A stretch of 64,000 bases of DNA from Dipodascopsis uninucleata var. uninucleata (taxonomy: Eukaryota; Ascomycota; Lipomycetes; Lipomycetales; Lipomycetaceae), in assembly GCA_030568195.1 (NCBI GenBank), contig JAJLTO010000013.1, positions 372,001-436,000 on the forward strand, read 5' to 3'. Under the pieces are notes generated by a model. The model searched no databases, had not been told where the DNA came from, and saw only the letters and a list, made by a program, of their open reading frames with translations. This document shows, piece by piece, positions 24,344 to 37,084 of the stretch. How positions within the stretch are numbered: position 1 is the stretch's first letter; each line of letters opens with the position of its first letter. A program made the translations under genes and the position numbers.

Positions 24344-26883
24344 TCAATTATCGAATTCTTTACCGATGGAGATCCATCGCTCATATTCTATAATTGTATC
24401 TGCATCGTCATCATCTATTTCATGTTGTGTATTAGTAGTTGTACGATGATTTGACGAATATGGAGGGCAGATTGCGTCAGTAAAGTTTTCTTTATATCGA
24501 GCTGTATTGCTGCCACTACTACTTTCTGGATATTCTTCACGGTATTCCGAATGATCATAATGTTGAAATCTTGTAGAATCTGGCTGAACTAATTCTTTGT
24601 GCCTTCTCTCTAGTTTAAGACGGCAAGATTTTTGATATTCACTGTATAGGAATTTCAGACACCTACAGAGACCCATAAGTACGACAATTCCCCATAGAGA
24701 CAGTAATACTCCAGCGAAATAAAATTCCACATTTATGGCTTTTTTAAAATTATTTTCTAGACTTGTTAATGCTGATAGTACCCTAGTCGATGCTGCTGAT
24801 GATAGCGTAGCAATATTATTATCCGCTAATTCAGAGTCGATTGATGTGCTATTCGAATCACTTGTACTTGAATCTACTTCTTCTCCAGACACAATAGTTG
24901 AACTTGTAGACGTTATGGTGGCATTCATCATAGTAGAGTTTGATACAGCAGTCACATCAGTTGTGCTATCATTGTCGGTGCTGTTGTCCTTATAACCTGA
25001 AAAAGCTGAGTCAATTATGCTCTCATTCACTCTAGGAAGACTGATATGAGCATTATCCTGTACCCAAGTCAATCCATTCTCAATTCCTTCTATCTTAAAT
25101 AAAATTAGACAGTCGAGGACATCTTTGATTGGTTCATACAGAGGAGTGTTACCAAAAACGTCATTCAAAGTAGACATCATATCATCTACAAACACGTTGA
25201 GAGTATTGTTAACGCTTGACGTAGCCACTATAACCCAGCTAAAAAGGGCATCATTAAGATCTGCTTGCGTGGAGTTAAGTGCACGATTCGTATCAAGAGC
25301 CCATTCTTCAGACTTCTTTTGCAGCTTTACACTAATGTCTGCTGTAATGTTACCAACCGACATAGCTATTGCTGGAGATTCCTCCCTTACTTTGTTAAGA
25401 ATATAAAGCTGAGCCAAAGCAGCTACCAAGCTTGTGAGTCCGAGACAGAGTACAAGAAGGGCAGGAGGATAAGTGATATATGCTAAAAGCCACCTAAATA
25501 GTACTTGCCTTTGAAGAGATTGTATTGGTTTGCTGATATAAAGGCCAATCTGACTTGACCACGATCCGAGAGCAATATGGAAGCTATCGATTGGATCGAT
25601 GTGTTTATCTGTTCGTCGAAGAGTTCTTGCCAAGATGTAAACTCTCCGGCGAACTTTTTGCCAGTGTAGTATATCTAAAAAGCCCGTTCCAATCATAGAG
25701 ACAGTAGCAACAACAGCAAGTCCAATGATAATCGCTTTCAAAAGAAAGTGTATCAGATCTGAAAGCGAATCAAAAAAATCGTCAATTGCAGAATCATCGC
25801 TACAAACTGTTATGGTATCTGTTGAAGGAACAGATAACACCGATCTATTGAAAGTATACCCGGACATATGCTGGTTAATTTCATTCTATTATATGTTAGG
25901 ACCATGAAAAAGGAGAATTTGGGTGAATAGAAATATACTTATATACTTACTCGTAGAAGTTTGAATGGATATTCAATCGCTTCTTCGGTAATATTTTTCA
26001 CTTCCGAGAATGTTGGAATATCATCTCTGAGAGACTCCAGCGCATCATTCACGCTAGAAGGGATAGACAGATTTGCCAATTCACTTAATTGAGGAAGTGA
26101 AAGAGAAGGAAAACTTACATTGCCGTCAGTCAGAAAGCTACCAATCGACTCAATGACTCTTTCCACATTGCCTAATGCACTATTGAAAGTGTCTACCTCA
26201 GAATCGATCTCGACTACTATTGAATCCACAGTATTATTGACAAACTTTATAATGCTCTCTGTAGCATTTAATACAGTATCCAAACTACTAGAAATCGCCA
26301 TTGTAAGCAGACAGACATATGTTTGCGTCACCATCTCAATCATGAATACGACAATTTCCTGAACTCCAACTATCAGTAGATCTAATACCTCCACTAGAGC
26401 TGCTACTGATGTTTCAACACCGCCAGCTATTAGATCATTAGAAGCAATTGCCATATAATGAGGAATTGACACCAAAGCGCTGCCAGCAACCTCTACTTCC
26501 TGGCATGCTGCTTTGGACTCTGTTCTTGCAGATTCCAATCCAGAATCTAAGGAATTGGCTGATAACAGGAGCTTTGCAATTACAATTAAGCACATTATGG
26601 TCCATCTATTGATCCAAGCTTGCGAAAGCCTCGACTTAGTTTCCATATATGGTGAATTTCCATAATTGTTAGGGTATCCAGGTGGAGGATTGGTCGGACA
26701 ATCTCGTGGATGAATGTCAGACCATGTTACAGGTCTTAGAGTTCCTGGTACCTCGGGAAAATTATCACCGTCACAATGCTCTGCGGGAAAGAGCGGAGCA
26801 GGCGGAGGCGACGAAAGAAACGTATTCCGGATGAATGCAGACGTCGGTTGCGAGATTCCATCCCAGTAGAAGCGTCCTACCAT
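24344..26883 (-). CDS. PRM1: Plasma membrane fusion protein Prm1
   Basis: Two exons: 25951-26883 and 24344-25870, giving 819 aa. The 80-nt intron has donor GTAAGT, branch CTAAC and acceptor CAG. Prm1 hallmarks are present: RLSQAWINRWTIMCLIVIAK (first membrane segment), IPHYMAIASNDLIAGGVE, VGVQEIVVFMIEMVTQTY, and in exon 2 YTFNRSVLSVPSTD with a cysteine-containing VCSDDSAIDDFFDSL. There are about four to five membrane segments separated by long extracellular loops rich in N-glycosylation sequons, and a cytosolic Ser/Glu-rich tail. Prm1 stabilises plasma-membrane fusion of mating cells, so it implies a sexual cycle. Both exon ends and the start ATG fit the family. No obvious pheromone-response element was found in the upstream 655 bp. 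Confidence 0.92.
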
Positions 26884-27538
26884 TAGTAATATGTGAGTTC
26901 TGGTTCAAAGGAATTTTTTCTAGAGAAGACTGTCCTGATTTTCCTCTTTTACATATTAGAGAGGATTCATGACTTAATATATGATACTGACTCTATTAAA
27001 GCTCTTGGACCTCCGTAAATCATCTTAACATTCAGTTACATCCCATTCGGATAGTATCTATGCCTCAAATGTTATTCTGGTACTTGAATTTACCAAAATG
27101 GTATGCAAGTATGAGAGATCAGATGTTTATTTTTTTGATGTTCAGAGCGCGGTTTCATCAATACGCGCGGCTCAGATTACGAATAGATGCGAGCTAGGAT
27201 TATTATTTTTCCTTTCGCCTCAAAATGTCACTAATTATATATCATGTGTCATTTGATGTAGAACTAGCCGGCAGGATTTACTAAATTATATAGCAGCCTT
27301 TCTACAATAACCTAAATTGCTGCATTAACTACCTGGTCTACTAAGTATTGAAATACGTAAAATAGTGACTACCTGTTTCGACTCAAAAGTATGCTTATAA
27401 TCCAAGATGCGTCTAATTGTGTGAGCTACAAAATTTACACTATATACAAAACCTTCGCAACTTCTAGCCACTGCTAGAGTTGCAATATAAACTAAGAATG
27501 TCCTGATGAATAGGGCAAATATTAAGATTAGCGCTAAA
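26884..27538. promoter_or_regulatory. Spacer between PRM1 start and ATM1 end
   Basis: Both neighbours are on the minus strand, so this holds the PRM1 promoter and the ATM1 3' end. An 83-codon frame at 27325-27576 overlaps the ATM1 end in another frame and is not credible. Confidence 0.45.
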
Positions 27539-29855
27539 TCAGTTTGAGGGCTTTGAATCTTCTTGTTCACGCTCACTTGCTTTTAGAGCTTCGATCTGCT
27601 CATGTAGATGAGTATCATCATCCTCTGCGACCTCAATAAGCTCTTGGGCTTGCCACATTCCAGCATAAACCCCATTCTGAGCAACAAGGTCTGCATGGGT
27701 TCCTTCTTCTGCCATTGATCCTGCCCTCAAGACTATAATCTTGTCACTATCCAAAATAGTTCTCAGTCTATGAGCAATAAACACGCTAGTCTTGTCACCT
27801 TCACGAACAATGCTATTGATATTCTGCATCAGAGATTGTTCAGTATGTGTATCGAGTGCTGATGTTGCCTCGTCAAAAAACATAATAGGTGCATTCTTCA
27901 AGATCAAGCGCGACACTGCTAGCCGCTGTTTCTCACCACCTGAAATCATCATTCCTCGTTCACCAACTTGAGTATTATATCCGTCAGGTAAGTCGGCTAT
28001 TAGGCGTGTCAGCTTGGCTCGCTCTGCCGCCTGTTTAACCTCCTTAAGAGTCGCATCCATTCTACCATAGCGGATATTATGCTCAATAGATTGATTAAAA
28101 AGTGGAGTGTCTTGTGGCACAACACCAATAAGTTTGCGCAAACTCTCCAGTTGAATGTCACGAATGTCTTGTCCATCAATGAGAATGCGACCCTCCTGAA
28201 CATCATAAAAACGGAACAGTAGTCGCAGAACAGTGGATTTTCTAAAATATATATTAGCTTTTTTCTTTCATACCAAACACATATATAACTTACCCAGAAC
28301 CACTTGGCCCAACTATAGCATTCTTTTGGCCACCAGGAATAGTGAAAGAGGCATTTTTCAAGATAGGACGACTCGGGTGATACCCAAATGTCACATTCTC
28401 AAAGGTAATATCCCCTTTCGTAAGCTTTAACGGAGGCGCGCCAGGTTTTTCAGAAATTCCGATGTTCACCTTTTGTAGATTAAATAACGTTTCCATATCC
28501 AGTAAGGACTGCCGAAGCTCTCGGTAGACCGTACCAAGGAAGTTAAGTGGAACTGAGAGCTGAAACACGAGCTGATTAACCATTACAAGATCACCGACGG
28601 TAAGAGAGCCTGCTGCAACACCCTGTGCTGCCATATACATCATTCCAGTAAGAGCACTAGAAAATATGAAACCTTGGCCAGCGTTCAGAAAAGCTAGTGA
28701 AGTTGCGATTTTAATCGAAGCTTCCTCATACTTTTTTAGCGCATTATCATATATTCGAGCTTGATATGATTCATTGTTGAAATATTTGACAGCTTCATAA
28801 TTGATCAAAGAATCTACAGCGATAGTTGCAGCAGTATTATCAGCTTTATTAGCTTCCTTTCGAAACCTCGTTCTCCAAGATGTTGTTTTAATTGTAAAAA
28901 CAGTATACGCAACCATAGTACCGAGAGTAACCAGGGCAAACTGAGTTCCATAATTATACGTCAAAACACCACAAACCAATCCAATCTCAAGAGTTGTCGG
29001 AAGGATATGGAAAATCATAGCTGTGAGGACGAAGCTAATACCTTTAGTACCGCGATCAATAGCTCGACTCAGACCACCTGTCTGTCGTGACAGATGAAAA
29101 TTTAGATCAAGCTTCATAAGGTGCTCAAAAACATTCAGTGCTACACTTCTAATTGCCTTCTGAGCAACGCTGGCGAACACTGCATTTCGCAATTCACCAA
29201 AAAAACTTGATCCAATTCTAGTCACTCCGTAAGCTAATATTGCTGCACCCGCAACCGTCCACACAGTGCCGGCATAGTTAACGAAATCGATATTCATAGA
29301 ATCAACAATACTCTTGAAGTAGAAAGGCACTTGCACATTAAGCACTTTAGCCCCAACAAGAAGACCAAGTGCTATCACAACCCTTGATTTGACTCCTATA
29401 TTTCCCTTGGGCCATAGATAGGCCATCATTTCTTTCAAAATAGCCCAGTCGGCCTTTCGCTGCTCCTTATTGCTAGTAACTTTTTCGTCTAGTAACTTGG
29501 ATTGATTACTATCCGTTTCGCTCACTACAATGGGCTTTTCTAGCATCTTCCCATCCTCTGAGCTTTTCTTTGCCTCTAAAGGCTTCTGAGCTTTGTCATT
29601 TGTGAAGTGGACTGGAGAATGATGGATATAACGAGGGCTATCTGCACGATGTATTGATGACAAACGGGCAGGTTGGAGAAGTAATCTATGCACATCCGTG
29701 GAGCTAAATGCATTTGCTAGAGATACAAATCCGCGTTTAGTCCCACAATTGAGTAGATTTTCATGCAGCTGTAAGTTCAATAACGATCTAATCATACTAC
29801 GCGATCCTGCGGATCTTAGAACGATTTTAGAGTACATCATTGATTTAGAAGACAT
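27539..29855 (-). CDS. ATM1: Mitochondrial ABC transporter Atm1
   Basis: Two exons: 28294-29855 and 27539-28241, giving 754 aa (yeast Atm1 has 690). The intron falls inside the Walker A motif: GPSGSG/KST. The first roughly 130 residues are Arg/Ser-rich and then charged, fitting a mitochondrial presequence. The six-helix ABC-B transmembrane domain follows (about residues 150-450), with [20 protein letters not shown] and [11 protein letters not shown], both typical of Atm1/ABCB7. The nucleotide-binding domain has the signature SGGEKQRLA, Walker [12 protein letters not shown] and switch IAHRL. Atm1 exports a glutathione-linked sulfur species needed for cytosolic Fe-S proteins. The open frame extends upstream to a TTG at 29906, but the first ATG is at 29855 ([10 protein letters not shown]), taken as the start. 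Confidence 0.95.
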
Positions 29856-30620
29856 AAACGATCCTCCGAAACTGCACCTCAAATTGATTGCTTCTGTGGT
29901 TGACAAGTTGCTCTAGGCTTATCGATCACAATTGTATATATTCGTCTGGACCAGGTTGTGGAAATCTAGCCAAGAAGTGCTAAAAGAGAACAAGACTTCG
30001 TCAATGAGTGGATGTAGAATTTTATATTCGGAAGCAAGAGCGGCGATATTTAAAAAGTGATGGCACGAATACCTGGCAATAGACCTCAGTAGTAGATACA
30101 CACTATATTTCCATCAAGGAAAAATTATTCGTTATACTACTTGCCGAACTAATTATTAATCAGACGGCGATATCGAGAGATACGAAATTCTTATGAGATA
30201 GTCGAAAGCTTTAAAAAACTGGACGGAAGTTTGAACGAATTTATTGTGGTAGCTCCCGAAAAATACCACCACGGTAGCTCTACTTTAACTTTAAAATGAC
30301 ACAATCGTACAAAAGAAGAGTTAAACCCGAAATTTAAGGTATGGGAGTTGCAATACCTTTCATTTTAATTAACATATGATTGTAAAATAAATATCTAATT
30401 TTGCTTCACTTATATTCATTCAATCAGTCGCCGAGTTTCGCGTGCATTTTGCTCTCATTTTACGGAAACCCAGATTGCTTTCGGCGTTACTACCAAAAGC
30501 AGTCTGCAAGAAGGATTCAAACACATAAAAAGCGATATAATCCTAAGCAGATCATAGTTTTTTTTCCTATATTTCAAAGCATATCATCATCAATTTTCAA
30601 TACGCTATTAAAATATTATA
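29856..30620. promoter_or_regulatory. Divergent promoter region ATM1 / CTR
   Basis: 765 bp between a Fe-S-related exporter and a copper transporter. It contains a candidate copper-response element (listed separately). No coding content is supported. Confidence 0.5.
30448..30454 (+). promoter_or_regulatory. Candidate copper-response element TTTGCTC
   Basis: TTTGCTC is the core of the Mac1-type element that activates CTR genes at low copper in budding yeast. Here it lies 167 bp upstream of the CTR start. A related TTTTGCTTC occurs near 30400. Seven bases can match by chance, and whether this fungus has a Mac1/Cuf1 regulator cannot be seen from the window. Confidence 0.35.
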
Positions 30621-31420
30621 ATGAGTGGTCACGAGCAACACAAACACTATAGCTACCGAACGCCGGGCCACATAGTTGGGACGCCAATATGGGATGGAGC
30701 ATTGACTGCTCCTAAAGATCGCGGCTGTAATATGAATGTGAGCTTTATATCCGTGCTGCTTTGCACGACCTAGATTTTCAGAAATCAATGTTAATAGAGA
30801 GATAAATATTAGATGGTATTCACATGGGACACAACAGACATGTGCATAGTATTCGAATGGTGGCATGTCAGAACAAATCTACAACTTATCCTCTCGCTTA
30901 TTACCGTTTTTTTAATTGCAATGGGCTATGAATACTTTCGCATGATTGTTTCTACAAGTAAGATTTTTTCTTATTTGATCGACTCTATATTGCGATGATC
31001 TGACTTGATTTCCCCATTACTTTTTTAGTGGAACTCTATAGTGACAAGAAGGCTCCGGCAAGTCCAGCACGAAGTAGATCAAGAGACAAAAAGATATATG
31101 TATCGGAAGTCAGATCTAGTATGAGAAGCTTTCAAAAATCAATTTTTTATAGCCTTCAAGTCATTTATTCCTTCTTTATAATGTAAGCTAACTTACGTTA
31201 CTTTTTGCTTCAAAGTTATTAATCGTTGCTTGCGAATAGGTTTATTTCGATGACATACAATGTAAGTTACTATACACGAATTAGCTCTGAGCAAAAATTC
31301 CTCGCTTACAGCCATTTTCTATAGGGATGGGTGATTATTGCTATAGGCCTAGGTGCATGCATCGGCCATTGGATCTGGTCTTTTCGAGTCAGTGGTGCGA
31401 AAGGGATGTCTTGTCATTAA
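30621..31420 (+). CDS. CTR-family copper transporter
   Basis: Five exons: 30621-30737, 30813-30957, 31029-31182, 31240-31261 and 31325-31420, giving 177 aa. A His/Cys-bearing N-terminus leads to CNMNMVFTWDT, where exons 1 and 2 join to create the Met-rich M-x-M copper ligand. Then come three membrane segments. The first is around VRTNLQLILSLITVFLIAMG. The second contains the family MxxxM-like motif MFISMTYN, and the third has the helix-packing GLGACIGHWI. The tail ends GMSCH, and a C-terminal Cys-His is common in CTR proteins. It imports Cu(I), either at the plasma membrane (Ctr1/Ctr4) or from the vacuole (Ctr2). The short form and WDTTDMCIVFEWWHV segment look closest to Ctr2-type, but I cannot settle this. 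The 22-nt exon 4 holds most of the second-helix motif. Its stop is 90 bp from the convergent AIM24 stop. Confidence 0.93.
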
Positions 31421-31510
31421 TAATAATAATTAATAGTAAAGTAACGCTCTTTGAATACTAAGGACTAGCAGTTCTCTAAGTTCATGATCTAACAAACAAA
31501 AGATTCGTAA

Positions 31511-32999
31511 TTACTTGATGAAATCCTTGAAAGAATCAACACTCTTAAACGTGACTTTGCCATTCTCAACTACAGCAACTTTCAAGTGACCTCCCACTGA
31601 AGCTTGGCCCATTGACTTGGGCTCAAGCTTAGCTTCCTCGCTGACAGCAGAATTTTCTGAATCAGGAGAAATCAGCTTAGGAGAAAATAATGAAGGTTCT
31701 ATTTCAGCAATTTCTCTCATCTCTGATGCAGGAATGATATCAGACAGTTTTGTTGAACGCGATTGTATCAAAATTGTAGATGGACCGGAGAATTTAACAA
31801 AAAGATCATCGCCCCAGATAGAATTGCGAATGAAAGTTTTAACTTTAAAGTAATATTTTGTAACAAACTGAGCAAAGCTCGTCTGTCTGAAATTCTGAAC
31901 TGCCTTTGAAAGACTGTCTGATCGAGCCCATGACGGTATCTGAATTCTAAGTCTGGAATGTCGAAGGCGATAAGGTGCAGGTTTAGCTCCATGCTCAGCG
32001 GAAGTGTAAGCCAAAATATTAGACGGGTGGCAGACAAATTCTTCACCTTCTTGGAGAGAAATTTGGTAGATCTGTCCTTTTCCAACAAGGGCTAGTTCTC
32101 CTCTACCGGAGAGTACAGTATTTCCCCATCTTGTTAAGCTAAATCTAGGAACAAGTTTTGGTTTCAAGGTTAGAGTAGATCCAGTCCAAGCGAGTAAAGC
32201 ATTTCGTTGGGCGATGGTCCAATCAATTCGACCATCCAGCGTCACAACTGCAAATGTTGTAATCATGCTAGACCTTGACGTAATCAGAGCTGTTAACGGT
32301 GTTGTGCTCGTGATCTATATTCGTTTCGTTATAAATATGTTAACAAAGACACGGAAGTCATCAATAATCGCTTGTACTACCTTTTGATACAAAAATGGTA
32401 TACCGGTAAATGCTCTTATCGAAGGATTCAAAATCGATAGCGTAGATGTAACCTAGAGTGAGTCTTAGTGACTATGAAAAATATATTCTATAGATAAATA
32501 TATTTCTATAGTTTAATAATATGCTTTCCGATCATACTGAAGCTGCGCTGATAAAAAAAGACGTAAAATACACATACATTTTCAAGATTTCCATTGACTC
32601 CGACTAATGTTCCGCGGCGAGTATAGAGTGTAGCCGAAGCAGGAAGAGCAACACTGAGTAAACTAGAAGGAGAGCCAATGACTTCAAACTTTGGGGCTAT
32701 TCGTAAAAAAATATGTTAAAATGTTAAAGTGCCTGCTTAACAATAAAATAGCAACAAAACACCAATCGTTCATATATACCTCTAGGAAATGGACCGTCAC
32801 CATTTATTTGAGGTACAGATCTAACTAGATCTGATACATCCATAGATAATGGCACAGACGTGGTCTGCGACTGTGCAATATGTACGCATCTGCAGGGAAC
32901 TCGCAACGACACGCACAACTTGACAAGACTTTTTGCTGGATGTACTGCTGGTCGGATACCAAGCAGCGATATTGTCTGCCGCCAGCTTGCTGCAGACAT
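31511..32999 (-). CDS. AIM24: Mitochondrial protein Aim24
   Basis: Four exons: 32780-32999, 32578-32696, 32381-32452 and 31511-32314, giving 404 aa, close to yeast Aim24 (394). The N-terminal 60 residues are Arg/Ser-rich without acidic residues, fitting a mitochondrial presequence. Exon 2 gives [18 protein letters not shown] and [15 protein letters not shown]. Exon 4 has [20 protein letters not shown] and LLAWTGSTL, strongly conserved in the family. It is a double-stranded beta-helix (AIM24/TRAP-like) fold. In yeast it sits in the inner membrane and supports the MICOS complex and cristae shape. All intron phases agree. An unusual C-terminal addition (about 60 residues, Ser/Glu-rich) ends SFKDFIK. 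Confidence 0.92.
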
Positions 33000-33424
33000 T
33001 TAACTTATCTAATTCCTAGCTATTGAATATGTGTAGAAAAAATGAAGTTGCCAGAATAAGTATAAATGATAGAGGAGTTTTTATGTTAAGACACGAGAAT
33101 TATAAGTGTTTGATCCCGAGTGCAAATTTGGAGAGGTTCACAGCTCCAGAACTTACTCTCTACATATCCAAATTTGACTGGTGGATAGAACTGTTTCATA
33201 CAAACCAACAATTATCGCACCGCATATAGCACATATCTTCTATAGAATAATGGGAGCTGGAACATAGATTAGAATTTATTACAATACTTTTCTAGTCGTG
33301 TGAGTACGTAATCAGAAGCAGAATAGTAGTAGCTTCTTTGTATATCTTAAAAATATATTTATAACGATGTGTAAAATAAATCACATTCCTTTTACAGTAC
33401 TGTCTACCTATACAAAAATTCAAC
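33000..33424. promoter_or_regulatory. Spacer between AIM24 start and NDUFA9 end
   Basis: 425 bp with the AIM24 promoter and NDUFA9 3' end, both on the minus strand. No coding content is supported; the 68-codon frame at 33023-33229 starts at an ATG-less position and lacks family features. Confidence 0.4.
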
Positions 33425-34951
33425 CTAACGAGTAATATGAATGTACTCACGCTCTCTTCTTAACTCAGCCTTAGAGTCAGGCTGAACATCCTGAAAGAGA
33501 TTAGCACGCATATGCTTAACATATTGACCAACGAAGTCCTCTAATTTCTCAGGAACAATTCCGACATCAGAGAAAGTGAGAGCACTTCTGTCAATAACTT
33601 GGTCGATAGTCTGACGCTCAACTTCATCAGCACATCCAACAGGCCACCAAACAATCTTGTTAAAAAATTCAGTAGCAGCAGCAAATGCTCTCTTAGGAAC
33701 GCTATATTTAGAGTACTTCTTCAGCGCCTCAAACTCACAACGTCGTCGCAAAAGCTCTGTAGTAACCTCTTCGGGACCATATAGCTCGAATGTCTTGCCA
33801 GCAAAGGCATCATCATAACCAATCTTGACCAATGCACTAGCAACATCTAAAACATGGACCGGGCGAATCTTAAGGTCATCATTGACACTGAAGTATGGCC
33901 ATGAGATCATCTTGCGAACAAGTCTATCTTCAGCTCCAATCATGGGAGAAGGACGAACAATTGTAGCAGTTGGCACGATCTCCTTGACAACCTGTTCAGC
34001 CTCGAACTTTGTTCGGAAGTATTCAGAAGTAGACTCAGGGCTGGCGTTGTAAGAGGAGACCTGGACAAGTCGGTCAACACCATACTTAGCACAAGCACTA
34101 GCAATACGACGACTAATTTCAACGTTAACATCGTAGTACGAAAAGAGTTTGGTAGGATAGTCACGTCCGATACAATTGAAAACAATGTCTGAACTTTTAA
34201 CAGACTCTTCCAAGGATTCTATATTACGGGCATCGAATTCAACAAAGTTAACAACACCAAGGTCTCCAGTAACCTTCAAAAATCGCTTGGTCATTTCTTC
34301 ACGGAAGGGAACAGAAACAACGGTTCCATTGCGAGCTAAGAAACCACAGGTCAGACAATCCCAAAATTAATAGTCAAGCGAAGTAATCCAGCATAATATT
34401 TTCCACATACCTAGTTTGCTAACAATATATCTTCCTAGAAAACCCGTAGCACCGAACACGGTAGCGGTATAACCAGTTCTTGATGATCTATTTTCGTGAA
34501 AAACAATTAGTTATGCACAAAAAAAGAAAGGAAATATTTAAAATAGAAATATTACCTTCCACCAGGTCCATAACTGATCTTTGGCTTTCCAGTCAAGGTG
34601 ACTGCAAGATCATGAGCACCTCTGGTCGAAACTCTGGTGATGACGGTTACTAGTCAAAAGAGTCAGTTTCATCATCGACAACGCCAATGTTCCTTTAATC
34701 TTTCATTGCTTCACCGATTAATTCAACTTCTTCCGAATAATTGTACACTGTATCGTCAGATGATCCATCCTTCCAAATACACTGTTGCTAACTATATAGA
34801 CTTATATCCTTCATTCAACAACAATCAGACTAGGCTGACGAAGTCGTCTCGGATGAAAATGTTTCCCTACAGCTAACGTCCCTAAAACAACCGTACCTTT
34901 CCGTTGCAAAGCAGGTGCTTGTGCACGAGCAGTAGTAGAGAGAAATGCCAT
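33425..34951 (-). CDS. NDUFA9: Complex I 39/40-kDa subunit (NDUFA9/NUEM)
   Basis: Four exons: 34897-34951, 34556-34649, 34411-34487 and 33425-34335, giving 378 aa, the family's usual length. The N-terminus is Ala/Arg/Gln-rich (mitochondrial import). The segment ITRVSTRGAHDLAVTLTGKP leads to the dinucleotide fold TATVFGATGFLGRYIVSKLA. Then follow NCIGRDYPTKLFSYYDVNVE, VSSYNASPESTSEY and RPSPMIGAEDRLVRK. It is an atypical short-chain dehydrogenase bound to NADPH in the peripheral arm of NADH:ubiquinone oxidoreductase. Its presence shows that this fungus has, or recently had, complex I. Exon phases (1, 2, 1) are consistent. Confidence 0.94.
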
Positions 34952-35456
34952 TTTGACGTGTGAATCACTCTCCAAGTTCGAAACGCTGCCTTCCTAAAAG
35001 CTTGGAAAAAGAATCTCCAGTGAGAGTAGGCTGTAATCTCTTTTCTGATACTTCACCCAGTCGTGTAGGACTTTTCAAGAAATCTGATATTGTGCGGCGG
35101 GTAGTTATATGCTATGCGACAGTTGTGATTGGAGGAAGTCCGTGCACTAAAAATATGTGAATTTATGCGTTATATGAATAAAAGTGTACGCAACCCTAGA
35201 GGTCACCCAAGCTATAATTACGTGACATTTGTTGCAAAGCGCAGAGCCTCTACGGCTTCTAACGAAACACATTGTAAGATTCGAATACATGAGAATATCT
35301 TTTACTGGACGATCAAAAATCGAAGGAAATCAGCAGAGTGGAAATCCAAATAAGCACAAGCCACAGAAGAGTAGTATATAATCTTTATATATTGAATATC
35401 GATAACATTGAAATAAGAATAAGTTGCTTTGAAATCAAGCATAGTAGTCAATAAGA
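34952..35456. promoter_or_regulatory. Divergent promoter region NDUFA9 / RPN9
   Basis: 505 bp. A TGATTGGA near 35126 is one base off the HAP consensus. The 74-codon frame at 35129-35353 is not supported. No proteasome control element seen. Confidence 0.4.
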
Positions 35457-36722
35457 ATGGCTCAAGAAATGGATATTGACCACGATGTGCCAACGATTCT
35501 GTCAACATTGAGGGAAGAAGCCCCGGCTGATTTGGCAGGTGCTTTCTATAGCATGGAAGATCTATGGGAAAGAAGGTGGGTAATTAATTGATGAAATAAA
35601 GGAGGATGATGCGGTTCCTTGATGTGGGGACAATGATATATGTAAAGAACTAGCAATCTAACATCCATCTTACATAGACTATGGCATCAACTCACAGACT
35701 TACTTGTCGAATTCTTCAAAAATCCTGAAAGTGCACCGCTGAGAATGCGAGTTTATACTCAGTTTGTTGGATGCTTTGAGTCTAGAATTAATCAGTTGAA
35801 ATTGGTTCTCTTAGGACTGTCAACTGCCGAAACATGTACAGATAGATCGGAGGCACTTGATTTCTTAGAGAACCTTGCAGAGAAGGTCAACACAGCATCA
35901 ACTAAGGAAGCATATGTGTTCGCAAAGATAAATGCTGCTCGTGTAAAACTGCAACTTGATAGACTCGATAGTGCTAGGGAAACTATGGATTTGGCTGGTG
36001 AAATATTGGATAAGTTTGATTCAGTTGACTTAATAATCAATGCTTCCTATTATTCTGTCAATGCTGACTATTACAAAGCGAAGGCCGACTTTGGACCATA
36101 TTATCGAAATTCACTTCGCTATCTTGCTTGTATCAATGTTGGTGAGCTTCCAGTTAATGCTCAGCGTGAACGAGCATATGACCTTTCAATTGCTGCATTG
36201 CTGGGCGAGAAAATCTATAATTTTGGTGAATTGCTATTGCATCCTGTATTGGATAGCCTTAAAAATACTGATTTTAACTGGCTTCGTGATTTACTTTTTG
36301 TGTTCAACGCTGGTCAGATTTCAAAGTATGAGAATCTAGAGTCTAGTATTGAGACGGTTCCAATTTTGAAGAGTGCTACGCCATTTTTAAGGGAAAAAAT
36401 TAGGTTGATGGCACTCATCGAAGCGGTTTTCCAGCGTCCAGCATCTGATCGTACTCTAAGCTTTGATGCTATTGCAAAAGAGACTCATATGGTTCTAGAT
36501 GAGGTAGAGCATCTGGTCATGCGCGCACTTAGCCTGGAACTCATTCGTGGATCCATTGATCAAGTCAGCGAGCGCGTCACTATCACTTGGTTGCAGCCAC
36601 GTATTATGACTATGGAGCAGATTGAGAGTATGCGACAGAGACTGAATGATTGGGATACATCTGTAAGTCAGTTAGGTAACTGGGTTGAGACTGTAGGAAA
36701 AGATGTTTGGGCTGCTTCGTAA
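35457..36722 (+). CDS. RPN9: 26S proteasome lid subunit Rpn9 (PSMD13)
   Basis: Two exons: 35457-35575 and 35678-36722, giving 387 aa, the size of Rpn9/PSMD13. The intron splits the Arg codon in LWERR/LWHQLTDLLVEFF; RLWHQLT matches the KLWHQLT of the family. Other matches: ESRINQLKLVLLGLS, YYRNSLRYLACINV, LGEKIYNFGELLLHPVL and NTDFNWLRDLLF. The PCI domain (about residues 190-350) includes SFDAIAKETHMVLDEVEHLV and ends with ITWLQPRIM. Rpn9 is a structural lid subunit that contacts Rpn5 and Rpn11. The gene lies 14 kb from RPN1. Confusion with Rpn7 was considered and excluded by the WLQPR and HPVL motifs. Confidence 0.93.
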
Positions 36723-37084
36723 GGCATCTCTTTATTAAGGCAAGCTTAACACATTTTGACGTTAGAATCATAACGTCTACAATATGCAAATTATTCATTT
36801 ATAATCGCATGTAAATGCTTTCTTTATTTTACTGTACCCCACATTTCTATTGTATCCATTGTCCGTTTTATTTATAGCGAAATAGTTCCAATTATAGAGT
36901 GCAAATGCCCGTAATGTCGAATCACGTGATATGAAATGTGCTCGTCCAAAGAAACCACAACCCAGTGTCCTTATACCACGATTTTTTTTTTCAGGTTGAA
37001 CCGACATTTTGGAACACGGCTGGAAAGCTAGGATTTTCTTCTTTTACTCCATAAAGGAAAGTGGAATCTTGAAGGCTTAAAATA
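36723..37084. promoter_or_regulatory. Spacer RPN9 / RSM24
   Basis: 362 bp between tandem plus-strand genes. A run of nine or more T at about 36982-36991 precedes the RSM24 start by 95 bp. Nothing else recognised. Confidence 0.4.

Noticed and set aside
29856-29906. Upstream TTG start for ATM1
   Set aside because: TTG is not a normal nuclear start; the ATG at 29855 gives a proper Arg/Ser-rich presequence.
35457-36722. Identification of this gene as Rpn7
   Set aside because: KLWHQLT-like motif, NFGELLLHPVL and the WLQPR end match Rpn9/PSMD13, and the length fits Rpn9.
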